Assembly (NCBI GenBank): GCA_950295325.1
Contig: OX485805.1
Span: 17,347,501 to 17,411,500, forward strand
Reading direction: 5' to 3'
From: Polytrichum commune
Lineage: Eukaryota > Streptophyta > Polytrichopsida > Polytrichales > Polytrichaceae
DNA: 64,000 nucleotides
The notes below the pieces were generated by a model, which was not told where the DNA came from, did not search any database, and saw only the letters and a program-made list of their open reading frames with translations. A program made the position numbers and the translations under genes. This document shows, one piece after another, positions 35,708 through 47,768 of this stretch. Each line of letters starts with the position of its first letter. Position 1 is the first letter of the stretch.

Positions 35708-37001
35708 TTTCATTTGGTCCTTCGACACCATAGGCGAAGATTGGCTCAAACACCTACTCTCATCCCAACAAGCTTTGCAACTCAAGGTTCCATAGTTCAT
35801 CAACATTCTTTGGTATTAACATTTGACAACACTTGGCACCACCTTCATTTCATGATTGACACATGCAATCATAATAGCCATGAAGGAGAATGAAATAGGA
35901 TTTGATCTAGAGGGTGATGAATATTTCCGGATTGATGTTTATGAAGGATGTAATTCTTTTCGAGAATGGTAGAATATTATGCTATACTGTGGGTGCCAAA
36001 TTTGATGCTACTGTAGATATTGATTGAAATGTGCCAAATTCAAAGTGAAGCCTCTTAGTTGCTTGGCATTTACACCCATTTTCAGGATTTTGTAAATTGC
36101 TTTTTGTGGTCACTCTTAATTGAACTCCTGTATTTGCGGGTTATATGACATGGCTTACAATTAATAAAAGACAACAAATAGACATGTGTGAAGATGAGAG
36201 TGCACTATGCACTCAAAATATAGACACCATTCAAAGTTCAATTGTCAACAGAATTGGGATAGCTTGAAGAGAAACAATCATTAAATAAAAAGAAGTTACC
36301 GATGCTCATGTCCAAACTTATGCTCCAAAAATCAAAGTTGTAAATTATAAGCTTAAAAAAAGAAGGAAATATAAATATAAATATAAATAAATAAAATCAT
36401 GCAGTTGATGCATGACTTGAACCCTTTACTGATCCAGTTTGATTGGTACTTATTTGAAGGTTTGTAATCAATAAGTAATGCATATCAATTCAAAAGTTAT
36501 TGAAACTTGACTTAAAGGACCAGGATTTCTTTCATATTTATTACACATAAAATATAATGAGTTGGTGTGCAATAGTGGAATATTAGTTTACTCTGATTTC
36601 CACTCTAAAAACTTAATGACTTTGTGGAATTGTATTGTTTAAAAAGGCCACTTCGAAGTCACTTTTACTTCTAATTTGAACATTATAAGCATTTGCATAT
36701 TCAATCTTTGTTTGTGTTTTAATTCTAACGAAATGGTTATGAAATGGCAGTTGCCACTCTAGGAGTCTATTGATGTGATGATCTAGTAAAACTTACACAT
36801 TGTACATGAACATATTATATTCTACGAAAGCATTGCTTAAGTACTTTGCAACAACATGGTTGAGTGTTTCTAGCAGAGAATGCTAGTAAAATATGCCTTA
36901 TACTATTCGACATTCTTGAAGAGTCTTGGGGTGAACCTTTTGCCACCAGATTGGCTCCCACCAACTTCAAATGTCTACATGCCTTTGCATGATGGCTTTC
37001 T
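35708..37001. other. Intergenic region between convergent genes
   Basis: The 3' flanks of the carrier gene (+) and the receptor kinase gene (-) meet here. AT-rich with a short AAATAT run near 36368-36390. No gene seen. Confidence 0.45.
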
Positions 37002-40000
37002 TCAAATCATCTTGGATTGTCTTGACTGAAGGCCTTTACTAAGCAACTGTGCATCAGATTTTGTGCCACTAGAACTAGAAGATTCCATTGACGATGCTAC
37101 ATCATATCCCATACTTGATATCTCAAACACGTTAACATGACGAACCTCCTCGCCTAAGCTTACATCGGACTCATATTGAGGGTGCTCATTTGACATCAAC
37201 CCGGATTTTCTAAATGTTTGTATCACCTGACGCATGAATGGCCTCTCGAAGTTGTTAACCTTCACGCAACGCAATGCTAGCTCCACAAGGCTTGCAAACT
37301 CATCTTTGTCATATTCATCTCCCAAAGTAGGATCAACCAAATCATACAACAATTCGGACATCCAAGCTTCGCGCACCTACCCACCACAAAACAAATATTT
37401 TTGGTTATTATTGAAATTATTTTGTCCAACCACATAGATGTCCTCAAACTTGGCTACCAAATAAGCCAAACTTTTGATATCCAAGAGAAACTTTCAATAT
37501 AATTTTAGGTTGCCATTTTTCAAACTCAAATCTGACCTGGTTAGCAATTCCCATTGGCTTTAGACCTGTCAAGATCTCCATCAACACGATCCCAAACGCA
37601 TATACGTCACTCTTGTCCGTAAGCAAGCCTGATTCATGGTATCTGCAAATAAGGTCACATGAACAACATTAACCAAAACAAACCACCAAGCTTAATTTAG
37701 TTGGTTTGATTGTGAATCCAAGATAAGGTACACCCAAAACCAACACTAAACCTAAAAACAACACTATCTAGGTACCACAATCATATATTTGAAGCCCCTA
37801 AATTTATGACCAGTAGATAGTGCTATTGTTTGATCTAATGTTGGTTTTGGTGTACATACCTTAATCAACATGTGAAGAGAGCAATGGGAGCATGACAAGA
37901 GCCAATGGCAAACTAGATACTATATGATCAACGCAGAGTCTGTATTATTTCAAGATTGAGATATTGAAATCTTACTCTGGATCAAGATAACCTGGAGTCC
38001 CCTTTACGATTGTTGTGATGTGGGTGGCATCCTCTTGCCCAATGGCTTTCAATTTAGAAAGTCCAAAATCCGCCACTTTGGCATCCATCTTGTTTGTGAG
38101 CAAAATGTTGGTGCTTTTCACATCACGATGAATGATTGAAGGGGAGCATTTATCATGTAAATACTCCAACCCTACACAAAAACCACATGAAAGGACCTCC
38201 AAGCCATGTCCATAAGTTGAGTTCGCAAATAAAGAAATACCTAAGTCGAATATCTACGACTCATCCTCACAAGACCACATTGCAAGTAAGCATGGGAAAA
38301 TATAACTTGGTACCTTCTGCGATTTGATGGGCAATAGTTGTTCTTTGTCTCCAAGTCAAGGGATTCATAGCAACATTTTCCCCTGCACACCAACTTGAGC
38401 CATGAGCCATGAGAGAGGGAGATGAGCAACCCCCGGGCCCTCCACTCTTCATAGGTTACATACGAACTAATGTGAGTGTTAAAGAAAGTATTACTTGAGA
38501 CATTAACATATATATAGTATATCGTTTAAGGGAGTGGTAGTGTTTCTCTCTAGTGTGTATAAAAGGAATAACTAGTAAGAATTTTCAAATGGAAGTAGAC
38601 GTACAGATGGCCCTAAAGACTCTAAAGGTCCCAAAAACTTTATTTGAGAAAATTTTGAGAAGGTTAGATATACATTTTAAGGTTAGATTGTGATAACTTA
38701 CAACATATGGTGACAAAACTTCAATAACTTTCTTAATGGAAAGTGAAAGTGAAAGTGAACTTGTGCATACATAATAAAGACCTCTTTTTTCTCCATGATT
38801 TATATTCTAGTGCATGTAGTAGACTCAACATTTTTTGCACCGAATTAGAGTCTGTAGTATAAATACACAAGTCTATTATCTTGTGTACAATTAATACGTA
38901 TACCTTTCTTTTTCTCTTGATGTTCTCAATTATAAGGGCTTTTATTCATGGTCACCCACGCACGTAATGTTTTAGTCGAATTCTAGTGAAGAGTGGATCC
39001 TTCGGGGAGCCACTCCTCAAGCATGTTAGAGAATTCCCCTGCTCCCCTCTTCCAGAGGAAATGTAAATTAGTGTCTCTTGTATGTATGCTTAAACTAGTT
39101 TTCACTCTAGATCTTAGAAACCTAAATCTCATGGACTCATGTGGTACATACCTCCCAAATCTTACTTTGAGCTCAGAATGCAGAATATTATATATACTAA
39201 GGAAACCTTGATTTCATAAGTCAATATGAAGTTTATCTTCTCAAGTTCTTAGAACAGACTTATCAGCTTCAATGCTAATGGTATCCTGTCTTGTAAGCCG
39301 TTGATAACAACAAGCTACATTGTCTCAATACTCGTTGAGCACTTCCGAACTCATTCTCCATTCGACAGAATTATGATTTCTGTCGTGTTTGGGCTATGAA
39401 ATGGAAGTAAACAGATGATGCGTAATCTCCTAGAATGTAGCATTGCTTAAAGTCAAGTTATCAAACATTGTAGGCTAGTTGAGCATTGCAATTGACGCGA
39501 TCCATTAGTCCTGGATATCGGCCTTATCAAAGAGATAATAGTATGTGAGTTAGCTCTTTGGCCGAAGAGATTGTAAGATAGACGGTTTGTGAGCACCTTG
39601 CAGTCTTTGTCGCAAGTCTCCACCACCCATATACTCGTAAATGAGGACCTGGTATTTTCGCGTGCAGCTATAGCCCAGAAGAGAAACCAGGTGCTTGTGA
39701 TGCACCTTGGATAGCAACTCGATCTGGAAACTCATTCGGCCATGTTAGAGTGTCTGGAGAACAACTGATGAATTCCTTCAAAGTACAATCAAAGTGCAAA
39801 AGTTCGTGTCATGGTCTGATCGTCCATCAGTGTGCATGGGAACCGCACTAATATAGTGCACTGACCTCATTGTAAAACTCCACTTTGGTTTGGTGCGAGT
39901 CTGTCGACAAGACTTTTGCTGCAATTTCTTGTCCATCTGGCAACTTGCCAAAGAACACATCACCAAATCCACCTACTCCTATCACTTTGCTGAAATTATT

Positions 40001-41550
40001 TGTTGCTTTCTTGATCTTCGTCGATGAAAATACTTGCGATAGCCCACCGGTTTTTTGCAATCGCTGTCGGAAACCCTTCTCCGCAGGGTCAAGAAAGCCT
40101 GAAGGGGCATGGCCACGATTTGTGTCTAGATTAGAAAAGGTTGGCAGTTTAGAATGTCGTTCTTGGAACTAGTTAGAAGCAAATTTTCAAATCAAGCACG
40201 GATGCACCACCTAGACTCTCTGGCTTTTTCTTTCAGTTTTGTTAATTTACAACTTAAATTAAGAAAAAATTTCCAACAAAATGCTTCTTAAAAATATTTC
40301 ATAACCTCGAAATCATGTTCTTAACACAATATCCCTGCGGACACTACAGATAGTTGCCACCCCAGGTCAAAATTATTCAGATAAAAGTCACGATCCCCGA
40401 ATTGAAATCCTTGACAAGCATGCAAGAGTTTCTTCATGGAATAGACACACTTACTTGGCTCTAGGACAAAATACAACCCCAAGGCTGTTAGGACGACCAC
40501 GAAGCCTCCACCAAGCACGCCCACTATTATCCAAGTAATACTACTAGATTTGTTGCTGCTATTGGGTGACGCAGCTGGGGAACTACTAGTAGCAACTGAG
40601 TTTGTCCAATACGGGGTCTTGGACCGATCCAAAATGTCCACAATAGCTAATTGCCCATTTTCATAATTCAATGTGAGAAACCAGCTCACATTCTCATTTC
40701 CCACAATATTGGTGGAATTCCAATAAAGTATACTTGAATTCTTTCCACGAAGTTCGAGCCGACCATCCCTCTGCAGGGTGAGCTGACACTCCCGATTCTC
40801 GCTACTATTCGTGCCCGTTTCCCAAAGCACACTCTTGACACTCCCGTTACTGAACAACGCTTTGGATTGCAAATTGCAATCCGTTCCTAATGCGAGCACA
40901 AATTGCCCATTTATTGAGCCGTTTGCGGTTTGCAACTTGAAGCCTTGCGAAAGGAAATACTCCGCAGGCATGTAGGGGAAATCGACGAGGGAGCTCTCGG
41001 GTTTCCATGCCGACTCCGGAGGGAAAGGATATCCTATCGTTTCTAGAGTTCCCGATGTGTTTGACGGGGTAAAGTATGGTTGCAAAGACCTATATTCCAC
41101 GACTTGGGTACTGAGGTGGTCCACGTAATCGTACAAAGTGTAGCTTCCGTCGCTCTTGAGAATCAAAAAGTTGTGTATGCTCGCATTGCTTTTCGTCTGG
41201 GTGCTGGAGCTCCAAATGGCATTTTGCCCAACAAGTTCCGTATTGTTGTTGACGAGGTTGTAGAGCACGAGGTTTGCGTCACCCTGCAAGATAAGGCTAC
41301 AATTCCGTGCACTGGAGGGCCCTGGAATACTTGTGTTGGTGGACTCATAGGGGAGGTTGGTAGAATTGTACAAAATAAGGTCGCAGTCTGGCTGTAACAC
41401 TAGGTGAACATCAGAAATATTAAGGTACTGTCTGGCGTGTAAGTTAACCGTATTGGATGCAACGTAAACACCTACACCCAGGCCTCCTGGAACTACGCAA
41501 GATATCATTGCAACACTTGTAAACAGAAGAAAAGGAAGAAGACGAGACAT
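37002..41550 (-). CDS. Mannose-lectin (GNA-type) receptor-like protein kinase
   Basis: Minus-strand exons: 41550-40455 (signal peptide [17 protein letters not shown], several bulb-type lectin repeats, membrane helix), 40161-39866, 39723-39597, about 38446-38314, 38171-37976, 37642-37537 and 37376-37002. One lectin repeat has the full mannose-binding pattern QxDxNxVxY (QGDANLVLY); others are degenerate. The helix is [20 protein letters not shown]. The kinase has GVGGFGDVF, the ATP lysine in [14 protein letters not shown] and GTPGYLDPE, so it should be active. Such proteins sit in the plasma membrane and sense extracellular ligands. An alternative upstream ATG at 41640 would put 30 basic residues before the signal peptide, so 41550 is preferred. 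Splice phases agree except between the exons ending at 39597 and starting near 38446, where an exon or different boundary is missing. The C-terminal tail is Ser-rich. Confidence 0.88.
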
Positions 41551-42273
41551 GTCAAAAGTATGCTTCACCATCCTGTGATGATCAAGACTTGATGTCCTCT
41601 CCACGTAAGATTTCCGACGTCTACTACACTTTTGACTCATAGTATCGTCTCAACATGAACAAAATGAAAACTTTGATGTGTTTGCAACGGGTGTAAGGAT
41701 TTTGGTTGCAGTTTCATCAAAATAGGTCCTTGATTTACAACAATAGTGTGGTGACACTAGGTCGCAAACCCATGACCGCAAAGGCATGATCCAGATCAAC
41801 AAACAAACCTCCACGCACCTAAATATCGTTCGACTAACTGTGCAGTTGGAAATACCCCCGTTGTTGCGATGCCAATTACTAGAAGCGGTTTCGAAAAAAA
41901 ATTGCGATCGATTTGGAACAACGGTTTCTTGTCGAAGTGCACGATTTCGACAAGAACCTACGAGGTTCCGAAACCGCCACCTCAATCCAAACCCTGCCAG
42001 AGTAGACTGAACTCTGAATCCTCAACACGCATAGAAGGTGAAGGACAGATCCTTTTTAAGAATCAACCATCTAGCTGTTTGCAGGTTCCAGTTGTGTTAC
42101 AAGAAGTTGGTTTTTCAAGCCTGTGGCACAAAAGACGGATTTGTGTGGAGCTGTATGGACAATGACGGTTCAATAAGTCAACCAACTTTCCTTGATCTAA
42201 ATCTACCGACCTTCATTGAATTAAATCCACCGGCTTTCCTTGATCTAATTATACCGACTTTTCTTCATCTAAG
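41551..42273. other. 5' flank of the receptor kinase gene
   Basis: Upstream of the minus-strand gene. A short direct repeat (CCTTGATCTAA/CATTGAATTAA with CCGAC or CCGGC) recurs about every 30 bp at 42185-42270. No coding region supported. Confidence 0.4.
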
Positions 42274-42283
42274 TTAATTGTAC

Positions 42284-42982
42284 CGCCCCGGGCTAGATCA
42301 CATCTGCCAGGGTTGGGCCTCACCCCGGGTACGCCTCCTTCCCTGCCCGGATGAAGCCTACGCTCCCTACCCGCTCAGCCCAACTTCAAAAACTAAAATT
42401 ATCCTTGCATTCTTGAAGGCCGTTTGTTCATAAAAGAAAAGAAAAAGAAAAAATAACGCCCGTACAAGGTACCGGCATGAATGCGAGCCCGTTATCCAAA
42501 TACTTAACATGGCGGACCGTCGTTTGTCCGTATGACCCATATTGAGTGCACTTCATCTTCAAGGTCCAAAATCCAATCTACATGTTCACTTTCATTGAGA
42601 AAAAAAATAAGCCATTGATTGGGATTTTATTTTCGAAGTGGAACCGTCAGTAAAGCATGTCGTTAACTTGGAAGTCAAAAATATTACAAAACCCTCATTA
42701 GCACCGAGGTTATAATTCTTGTGACTTACCATTGAACGGGTCTTTGTCATTCTGATTGAGTGTGATTTCTCAATGGAAGTGAACATGTAGATTGGATTTT
42801 GGACCTTGAAGATGAAGTGCACTCAATATGGGTTATATGAACAAAAGGCCTTCAATAATGCAAGGACAATTTTAGTTTTCGAAGTTGGACAAAGTGGGTG
42901 GGGAGCATGGGCTTCATCCGGGCAGTGAAGGAGGCGTGCTTGGTGTGGGGCCCAACCCTGGGCAGATGTGATCTAGCCCGGG
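42284..42982. mobile_element. Foldback element with 10-bp target duplication (Mutator-like)
   Basis: Terminal inverted repeats start CCGGGCTAGATCACATCTGC on both sides (the left end has three extra bases). The arms continue through GCCCAACTTC, CTTGCATTCTTGAAGG-like, CATATTGAGTGCACTTCATC and CTTCAAGGTCCAAAATCCAA. Perfect 10-bp repeats TTAATTGTAC flank it at 42274-42283 and 42983-42992, in the 9-11 bp range usual for Mutator-like elements. It has no coding capacity. Confidence 0.82.
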
Positions 42983-42992
42983 TTAATTGTAC

Positions 42993-44159
42993 TGACTTTC
43001 CTTGACCTAATTGTGCCGACTTTCCTAAAAAGATTGTAATGAAGGATGAGGAGCTTGTTGCTCACGTGTTATCATTCAAGTCATTATATGGGTAAAGTTT
43101 TGTGACACCTATGGATAGGGAGGGTGAAAACCCTGAACCTAATGATTCATATTTGTCGACAATTTGAACTCTAATTCGAAGTCAGGGGACCGGAATTAGT
43201 CTACACAGTTATTGGTATTTAGTGTCACGTACACTATGCGATGGGCCTAAACCTAATGCCTAGAGGTCTCAAAGCGTCACATCCTCTAATTGTCAACATG
43301 ACACTATTTGGCAACATAAGTAATTTCTCTTAAGTGAAAAATATGTACATTGTGGCATTTAGCATAGCATATTGGGATACTTGAGATGATGGTTTCCCGT
43401 TTTAGTGTGCAAAGGGAATATATTATTGAAATTCCACAAGACTTACAAGACTATTATTGAACTATGATGTCTTGTAACATATTGCCAATGACTAGGCCAT
43501 CACTAAGATTGAACCACCTATCACACACAATTTGACAACTACGGTCCCATATTGAACCCAATTAAATTATGTGAATCATGAATAATTATAATATGAGATC
43601 AACAACATTAAGATCACATAAATCAAAACACACCTAATATGTATAGACATGTTCAAATTCAGAAACCTCGTTTGATCTTTCCTCGTCACATAAATCCCTC
43701 CCCCCAAAGTGGACAATTTTGATTGTTGACATTTTGTCTTGTTCAACCAAGGAGCGATATTTTTAATCTTCAAAATAATACAATCAATATTGATGTTGAA
43801 GTGCGCAATTGCCAACTTTGGAAGAAAGTTAGTGTCGGAATTGAAGTCACTAGGAGAATTGGGCACTTCTACCTTCTCAAAGAACCGTACGTGACACTCT
43901 CACGTCATATTGCTCCGTTCTAGAAATCTTGAATTTCATCCCCTCTAACTAATGCGACGCTTAAGTCTTTGAACCAAGAAGGCATCGCATGGATGTCTGA
44001 GTGTTTATAATTGGTACAAAGTGGGGTTTTTATTTTTCTCCACATGGGTTTAAGCTGCTCAGTTTGAACTTGATGCATTCATAATAGGATGCCGGTAGTA
44101 AGTCTATCATCTGCGATAGTTTTAAGTACATGGGTGTTGCGCTACACACCCTGTTGTCT
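42993..44159. other. Gene-free stretch left of the retrotransposon
   Basis: AT-rich, no supported gene. It ends in the CAAT (44160-44163) that is repeated at the far side of the retrotransposon. Confidence 0.45.
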
Positions 44160-44163
44160 CAAT

Positions 44164-44499
44164 TGTCACGGTATGCGGCGTCGGCGGCCGCACCTTATCC
44201 GTTGGGCTCCATCCATTTAGAATTGGATGGATGAACCTTAGTTTTGGAAAGTGAGGCTCCTAAGTGAGGAGCCTCCTCCTTGGCTTGGCATTCTTGCCAA
44301 GTCAAGTCTTGTGAGTTAGTGTGTGGAGAGAGCTTGTGTGAGGTGTAGATTGCATGATTTTGCAATAAATCTTGAGTTCTTCTCCCTCTACTTACACTCT
44401 TGGATTCTCCCTTGGTGGAGTGAGAGATAGCTTGACTAATTGTGTGCATTTGAAGAGAGATTTAGAGCTCTTGCAAGGGTTTGACTCTCTTCCTTCTCA
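44164..44499 (+). repeat. 5' LTR (336 bp)
   Basis: Starts TGTCACGG, ends TTCTCA. Differs from the 3' copy (53910-54245) at only two positions, both transitions (G/A in the CCTT.GCTTGG context and C/T in GATTG.ATG). Contains an AATAAA polyadenylation-type signal near 44375 and two perfect hairpins (next entry). Confidence 0.93.
44253..44302 (+). promoter_or_regulatory. Two adjacent hairpins inside the LTR
   Basis: Hairpin 1 (44253-44275) has a 9-bp stem GAGGCTCCT/AGGAGCCTC with a 5-nt loop. Hairpin 2 (44284-44301) is CTTGGCATTCTTGCCAAG, a 7-bp stem with a 4-nt loop. Bases 44287-44302 are exactly complementary to the sequence just inside the LTR (44499-44514). Both hairpins are intact in the 3' LTR. 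Confidence 0.8.
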
Positions 44500-44514
44500 C
44501 TTGGCAAGAATGCC
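44499..44514 (+). promoter_or_regulatory. Putative primer-binding site, self-complementary to the LTR
   Basis: The sequence ACTTGGCAAGAATGCC spans the LTR end and contains TGG two bases after it, as tRNA-type sites do. It is perfectly complementary over 16 nt to GGCATTCTTGCCAAGT inside the LTR (44287-44302). I know no plant tRNA with that 3' end, so priming by the element's own RNA, as in Tf1-type elements, is the more attractive reading. Confidence 0.55.
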
Positions 44515-44934
44515 TCATCTTTGATGTTTTCTTCTTCATTCTTGAGATGTAACGCACAAGGGAGGGCGTGAAGACAAAGAGTGACGAAGTTGTGGAGTTC
44601 CGGAGCGGGAACATTGCGGATTTGCGAAGCAACATGAAGAATGTTTACTTGGGAATGTCACTTCAAGGTGAATTGTAGTGATAAGATATTGAGTTCTCCA
44701 CGGAATTTTATGTCAATTGATTGCATTCAAGCTTGAATTCACAACATTAAGCTGTGAGGAACTATTCTTGTGTGTATTCGAAAGCAATTCCTTCATTCAA
44801 GAAAACAAAAATTCAAAAATTCAAAAAAAAATAAAATTAGGTGAACTTGTGACTTCGCTTCTGGTTTCTGGCTCCTGCCGGGCCCTGGCCGCCGACGCCG
44901 AGTAGGTGAACTCCGGAACAGAGGCAGCTTAGCC

Positions 44935-45022
44935 CGCTAGATGTTTGAGCTCGGGTTCGAACCCGGGACCTCTTTGGTGTAGAGGCGGATTGATAGCCGA
45001 CTGCACCACATCAACTTGCTGG
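44935..45022 (-). other. tRNA-derived sequence (SINE head or dead tRNA) in the leader
   Basis: On the minus strand there is an A-box-like TGGTGCAGTCGG, a perfect 5-bp anticodon-type stem CCTCT/AGAGG around a 7-nt loop ACACCAA, and a B-box GGTTCGAACCC. The acceptor stem does not close and position 33 of the loop is C instead of T, so a functional tRNA is unlikely. Confidence 0.5.
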
Positions 45023-45049
45023 CAGAAGCTGAACGGTTTACTACCTTTG

Positions 45050-45285
45050 GGTAAGGTTGAGGCCCTGGCTGCCTCCCTCGCAGCCAGGTGGTCGGGAAGA
45101 TTTTTGGGCATATTCGGGTGAGACCCTGGCTGCCTCCCTAGCAGCCAGGAAGCCGGCATTTTTGGGCATTCGTGGACATTTCCTGGAAGCCAGGAAGCTT
45201 TGGATTAAAGCCAGGAGGTTGGAGATTTTTGGGCTTAATCGGTTGAGATCTCAGTGTTTGCAAGTCCGACCGGTTACTTATTAAT
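45050..45285 (+). repeat. GC-rich hairpin repeats in the retrotransposon leader
   Basis: Two copies of CCCTGGCTGCCTCCCT followed by GCAGCCAGG form strong local hairpins (about 45062-45088 and 45123-45149). AGATTTTTGGGC-like blocks recur around them. The right end (about 45215-45280) matches a sequence at 63868-63936, so part of this leader exists elsewhere in the window. Confidence 0.6.
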
Positions 45286-46306
45286 GTTCTCTGCTAATTA
45301 CCCAATTCCGACACGGGGAGGTAGTGATAAGAAATAACAATAACTCGGTTTTGCTTTAGACATTCGGTAATTGGAATGAGTACAATCTAATCTCTTAACG
45401 AGGGTTCATTGGAGGGTGTGCATACGAACCAACTCCAGTATCCGTCATAATTCCAAATCCGATAGCGTGAATTTGAGTTGTTGTAGTTAACAAGTGCGGA
45501 GTTGGATCGTGGTCGTGATTAATATGGACGGTTAGTGGAGTGATTTGTCTAGTTAATTTCGTTAATGAACGAGACCTCAGTTTGATCATTAGTCACACGA
45601 AGAATCTTCTTGTGGTTAATTTCTTAGAAAATATTTTTGGTGGCGGCGGCCTCCCTTCGGACATTAAAATTGTTTAGAAATTGTGGAGCACGGGATTGCC
45701 GAGAGATTGTCATTGGGAATTGAGTGGCATGTGGAATTTTCGTTTGGCCTAAAATAAATTATTATTAGGGTCAAATTGTGTTTATCAACACATATTCATG
45801 GCATTGTTGTGAGGAGATATTCTTAGGTAGTGGTGGGACAATGAGAGATGTGCATTTTCTTTTCTTAAGCAACAGGGGCTCTTCCTTTTGACCACCAACC
45901 GCAGGCGGGTGCCGGTTGGTCGCGGTCGCTTTCAATTTTTGTTTAAGTGTTGTTTGGGGAAAGAGGATCCAGTGCTGTTGTTGCATTGTTCCTTGTATTT
46001 TGTTGTGGTACCTTCCCCCGTGGCGGGCTGTTGTGTTGGAATCTTCCAATATTGCCCCATTTTGTGTTGTCCTAGTTTGTGATAGGGTATTGTGGGGGTG
46101 AGGTCGAAGTAATGACCGACGAGACCCTTGTGTGTGCACCAAGTGGGCGGTGCTTGTCTTCCTTATGGTGAGGCTGGGTTGATGACCAACAGACCATAAG
46201 TTTGGTGGTTTTGCAAGTGCAGGTTGCCTTTCACCTTTTATTCCTTTATCTTGAAACCACATCAGTTTGGCTTGTTGGCTCCAGTAACCGAACCCATTGC
46301 AGGTTT

Positions 46307-47599
46307 ATGGTTACAACGCGGAGCCAACATTATCGTTCTCCGTCCCCAACATCCTCACAAGATCGATTATTAGACCTTTTGGACGTTGAACCAGTGGTAG
46401 CACCCGACGAGGCTTTTAAGCCTATTTCGGCGTGGGGGACTGCCATTCGGTCTCACGTCCATTGGGTGGGATCTTTTGACGAGATGGAGGAGGAGACCCG
46501 AGGCGGCATCCGAGACCGATTTTCTGGTCGAGCAGGGACTATTTCCCTGCAAGATTGGAAAATTCGGTTCAGGACATGGATGCGGGAGAAGCGTCAACGG
46601 AATACCAATTTCAATGATTGATATGCGTTTGAGCTCTTGCCCCAGCATTTGGAGCACGAAGCTCTTCAGACTTATGAGCAGTGGACGGAGGCTCATTGGA
46701 TGGAGCTGCGCTAGGTTGAGCGATACTGGGAGACTCGGGTTGAGTTGGTATCCGCATTGAAGGAAGGCGCAACTTCTAGTTTAATGGCCGTTCCTGAGGT
46801 TAAGTCAGAGGTACCGGAGGGAGGTTGCGTGGTGGATGTGGAAGGAGCTCCTCATGGTGAGCCGAGGGCTACGGGTCCTGCTCCCGCAGCGGCGAGTACC
46901 TCGAGCCCCATTCTTCCACTGTCACGTTATGCCCAAGCTACCCAGGCGGCATTAGCTTCTTTAGGAGCTCCGCCGGGTTTTGATCCTTTGCAGGAATTCC
47001 AACTTCATTTGGAGGAGGAATATGGAGGCTTCCGCCGCGATCAAATGCAGCATATCCAGGACTTTCGACGGGAGAAAGATGACACACCTCGTACCATGTA
47101 CACGAGGTTGGCGAGGTTTGCCAGGGAATCTGGAGGTGTTTTCGCCGAGAGCCAGTTGGTAAAGGTGTTTTTGTCAAAGATTGACAAACGCCTCATTAAC
47201 TTAGCTTTGCCCAAGATCATCATGGATCATGGTGGCCGAGCGACACTTGCGGAAGCTTTCGCCATTGTTGAGCAGTGTGATCGTGCCTTGTGTCAGCACG
47301 ACGCCACTGACTTGGTGTCCATGCTAGTGGATTCTAGCAAATCCCGGAAGGTTCCGGTTGCAGCTGCGGGGTTGGCGGAGGCAGAGGTGGACAAGATCTT
47401 GCATTGTTGGTCTTGTGGACAGGCGGGCCATGCTAAGAAGGATTGTCCTTCGAAGCATAGGCAAGCCCGGACTGTCCCTACTCCGAAGCGGAAACCATTT
47501 GTTCCCGCTAAGGGCTCGACGAAGGGAGCGGGTAATCAGTTACCCAAACAGTTGAAGTGTTCTCATTGTGGGCGGAACAATCACGCGGTGGAGAACTGA
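46307..47599 (+). pseudogene. gag of the retrotransposon, three in-frame stops
   Basis: Starts MVTTRSQ at 46307. One frame runs to 47599 with TGA at 46619 and TAG at 46712. The C-terminal part has a complete CCHC zinc knuckle (CWSCGQAGHAKKDC, about 47407-47448) and a second one, CSHCGRNNHAVEN, whose last cysteine position is a TGA stop (47597). Gag packages the RNA in the particle; the knuckles bind nucleic acid. Sense sequence continues in this frame after each stop. Confidence 0.85.
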
Positions 47600-47768
47600 T
47601 TTGCTCTCCATCATGAGAAACGTCCTTCTTCCGACCGGGAGAAGACGCTGGAGGCGAAGATTGGAGCCATGGAGGAGAGGTTTAAAAAACTTGGCGTCAT
47701 CCGGCCAAATCTTGGCCTCACCGTCTTCCTCCGGAGCTTAGGCTAGTTCTTCTACTCCGGATTACTAT
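47600..47768 (+). other. gag-pol junction with a frame change
   Basis: After the 47597 stop, gag-like sequence continues to 47689, where a run TTTAAAAAAC (47681-47690) marks a change of +1 (or -2) to the pol frame. In the pol frame a TAG at 47739 precedes the first pol methionine at 47769. It could be a +1 frameshift site or a simple length error in the A run. Confidence 0.6.

Noticed and set aside
40321-40454. Extension of the lectin exon to the TAA near 40321
   Set aside because: A strong donor (GTAAGT) at 40454 with matching phase to the next kinase exon makes this intron sequence.
44195-44449. 84-codon minus-strand frame present in both LTRs
   Set aside because: It is antisense to the LTR and recurs only because the LTR is duplicated.
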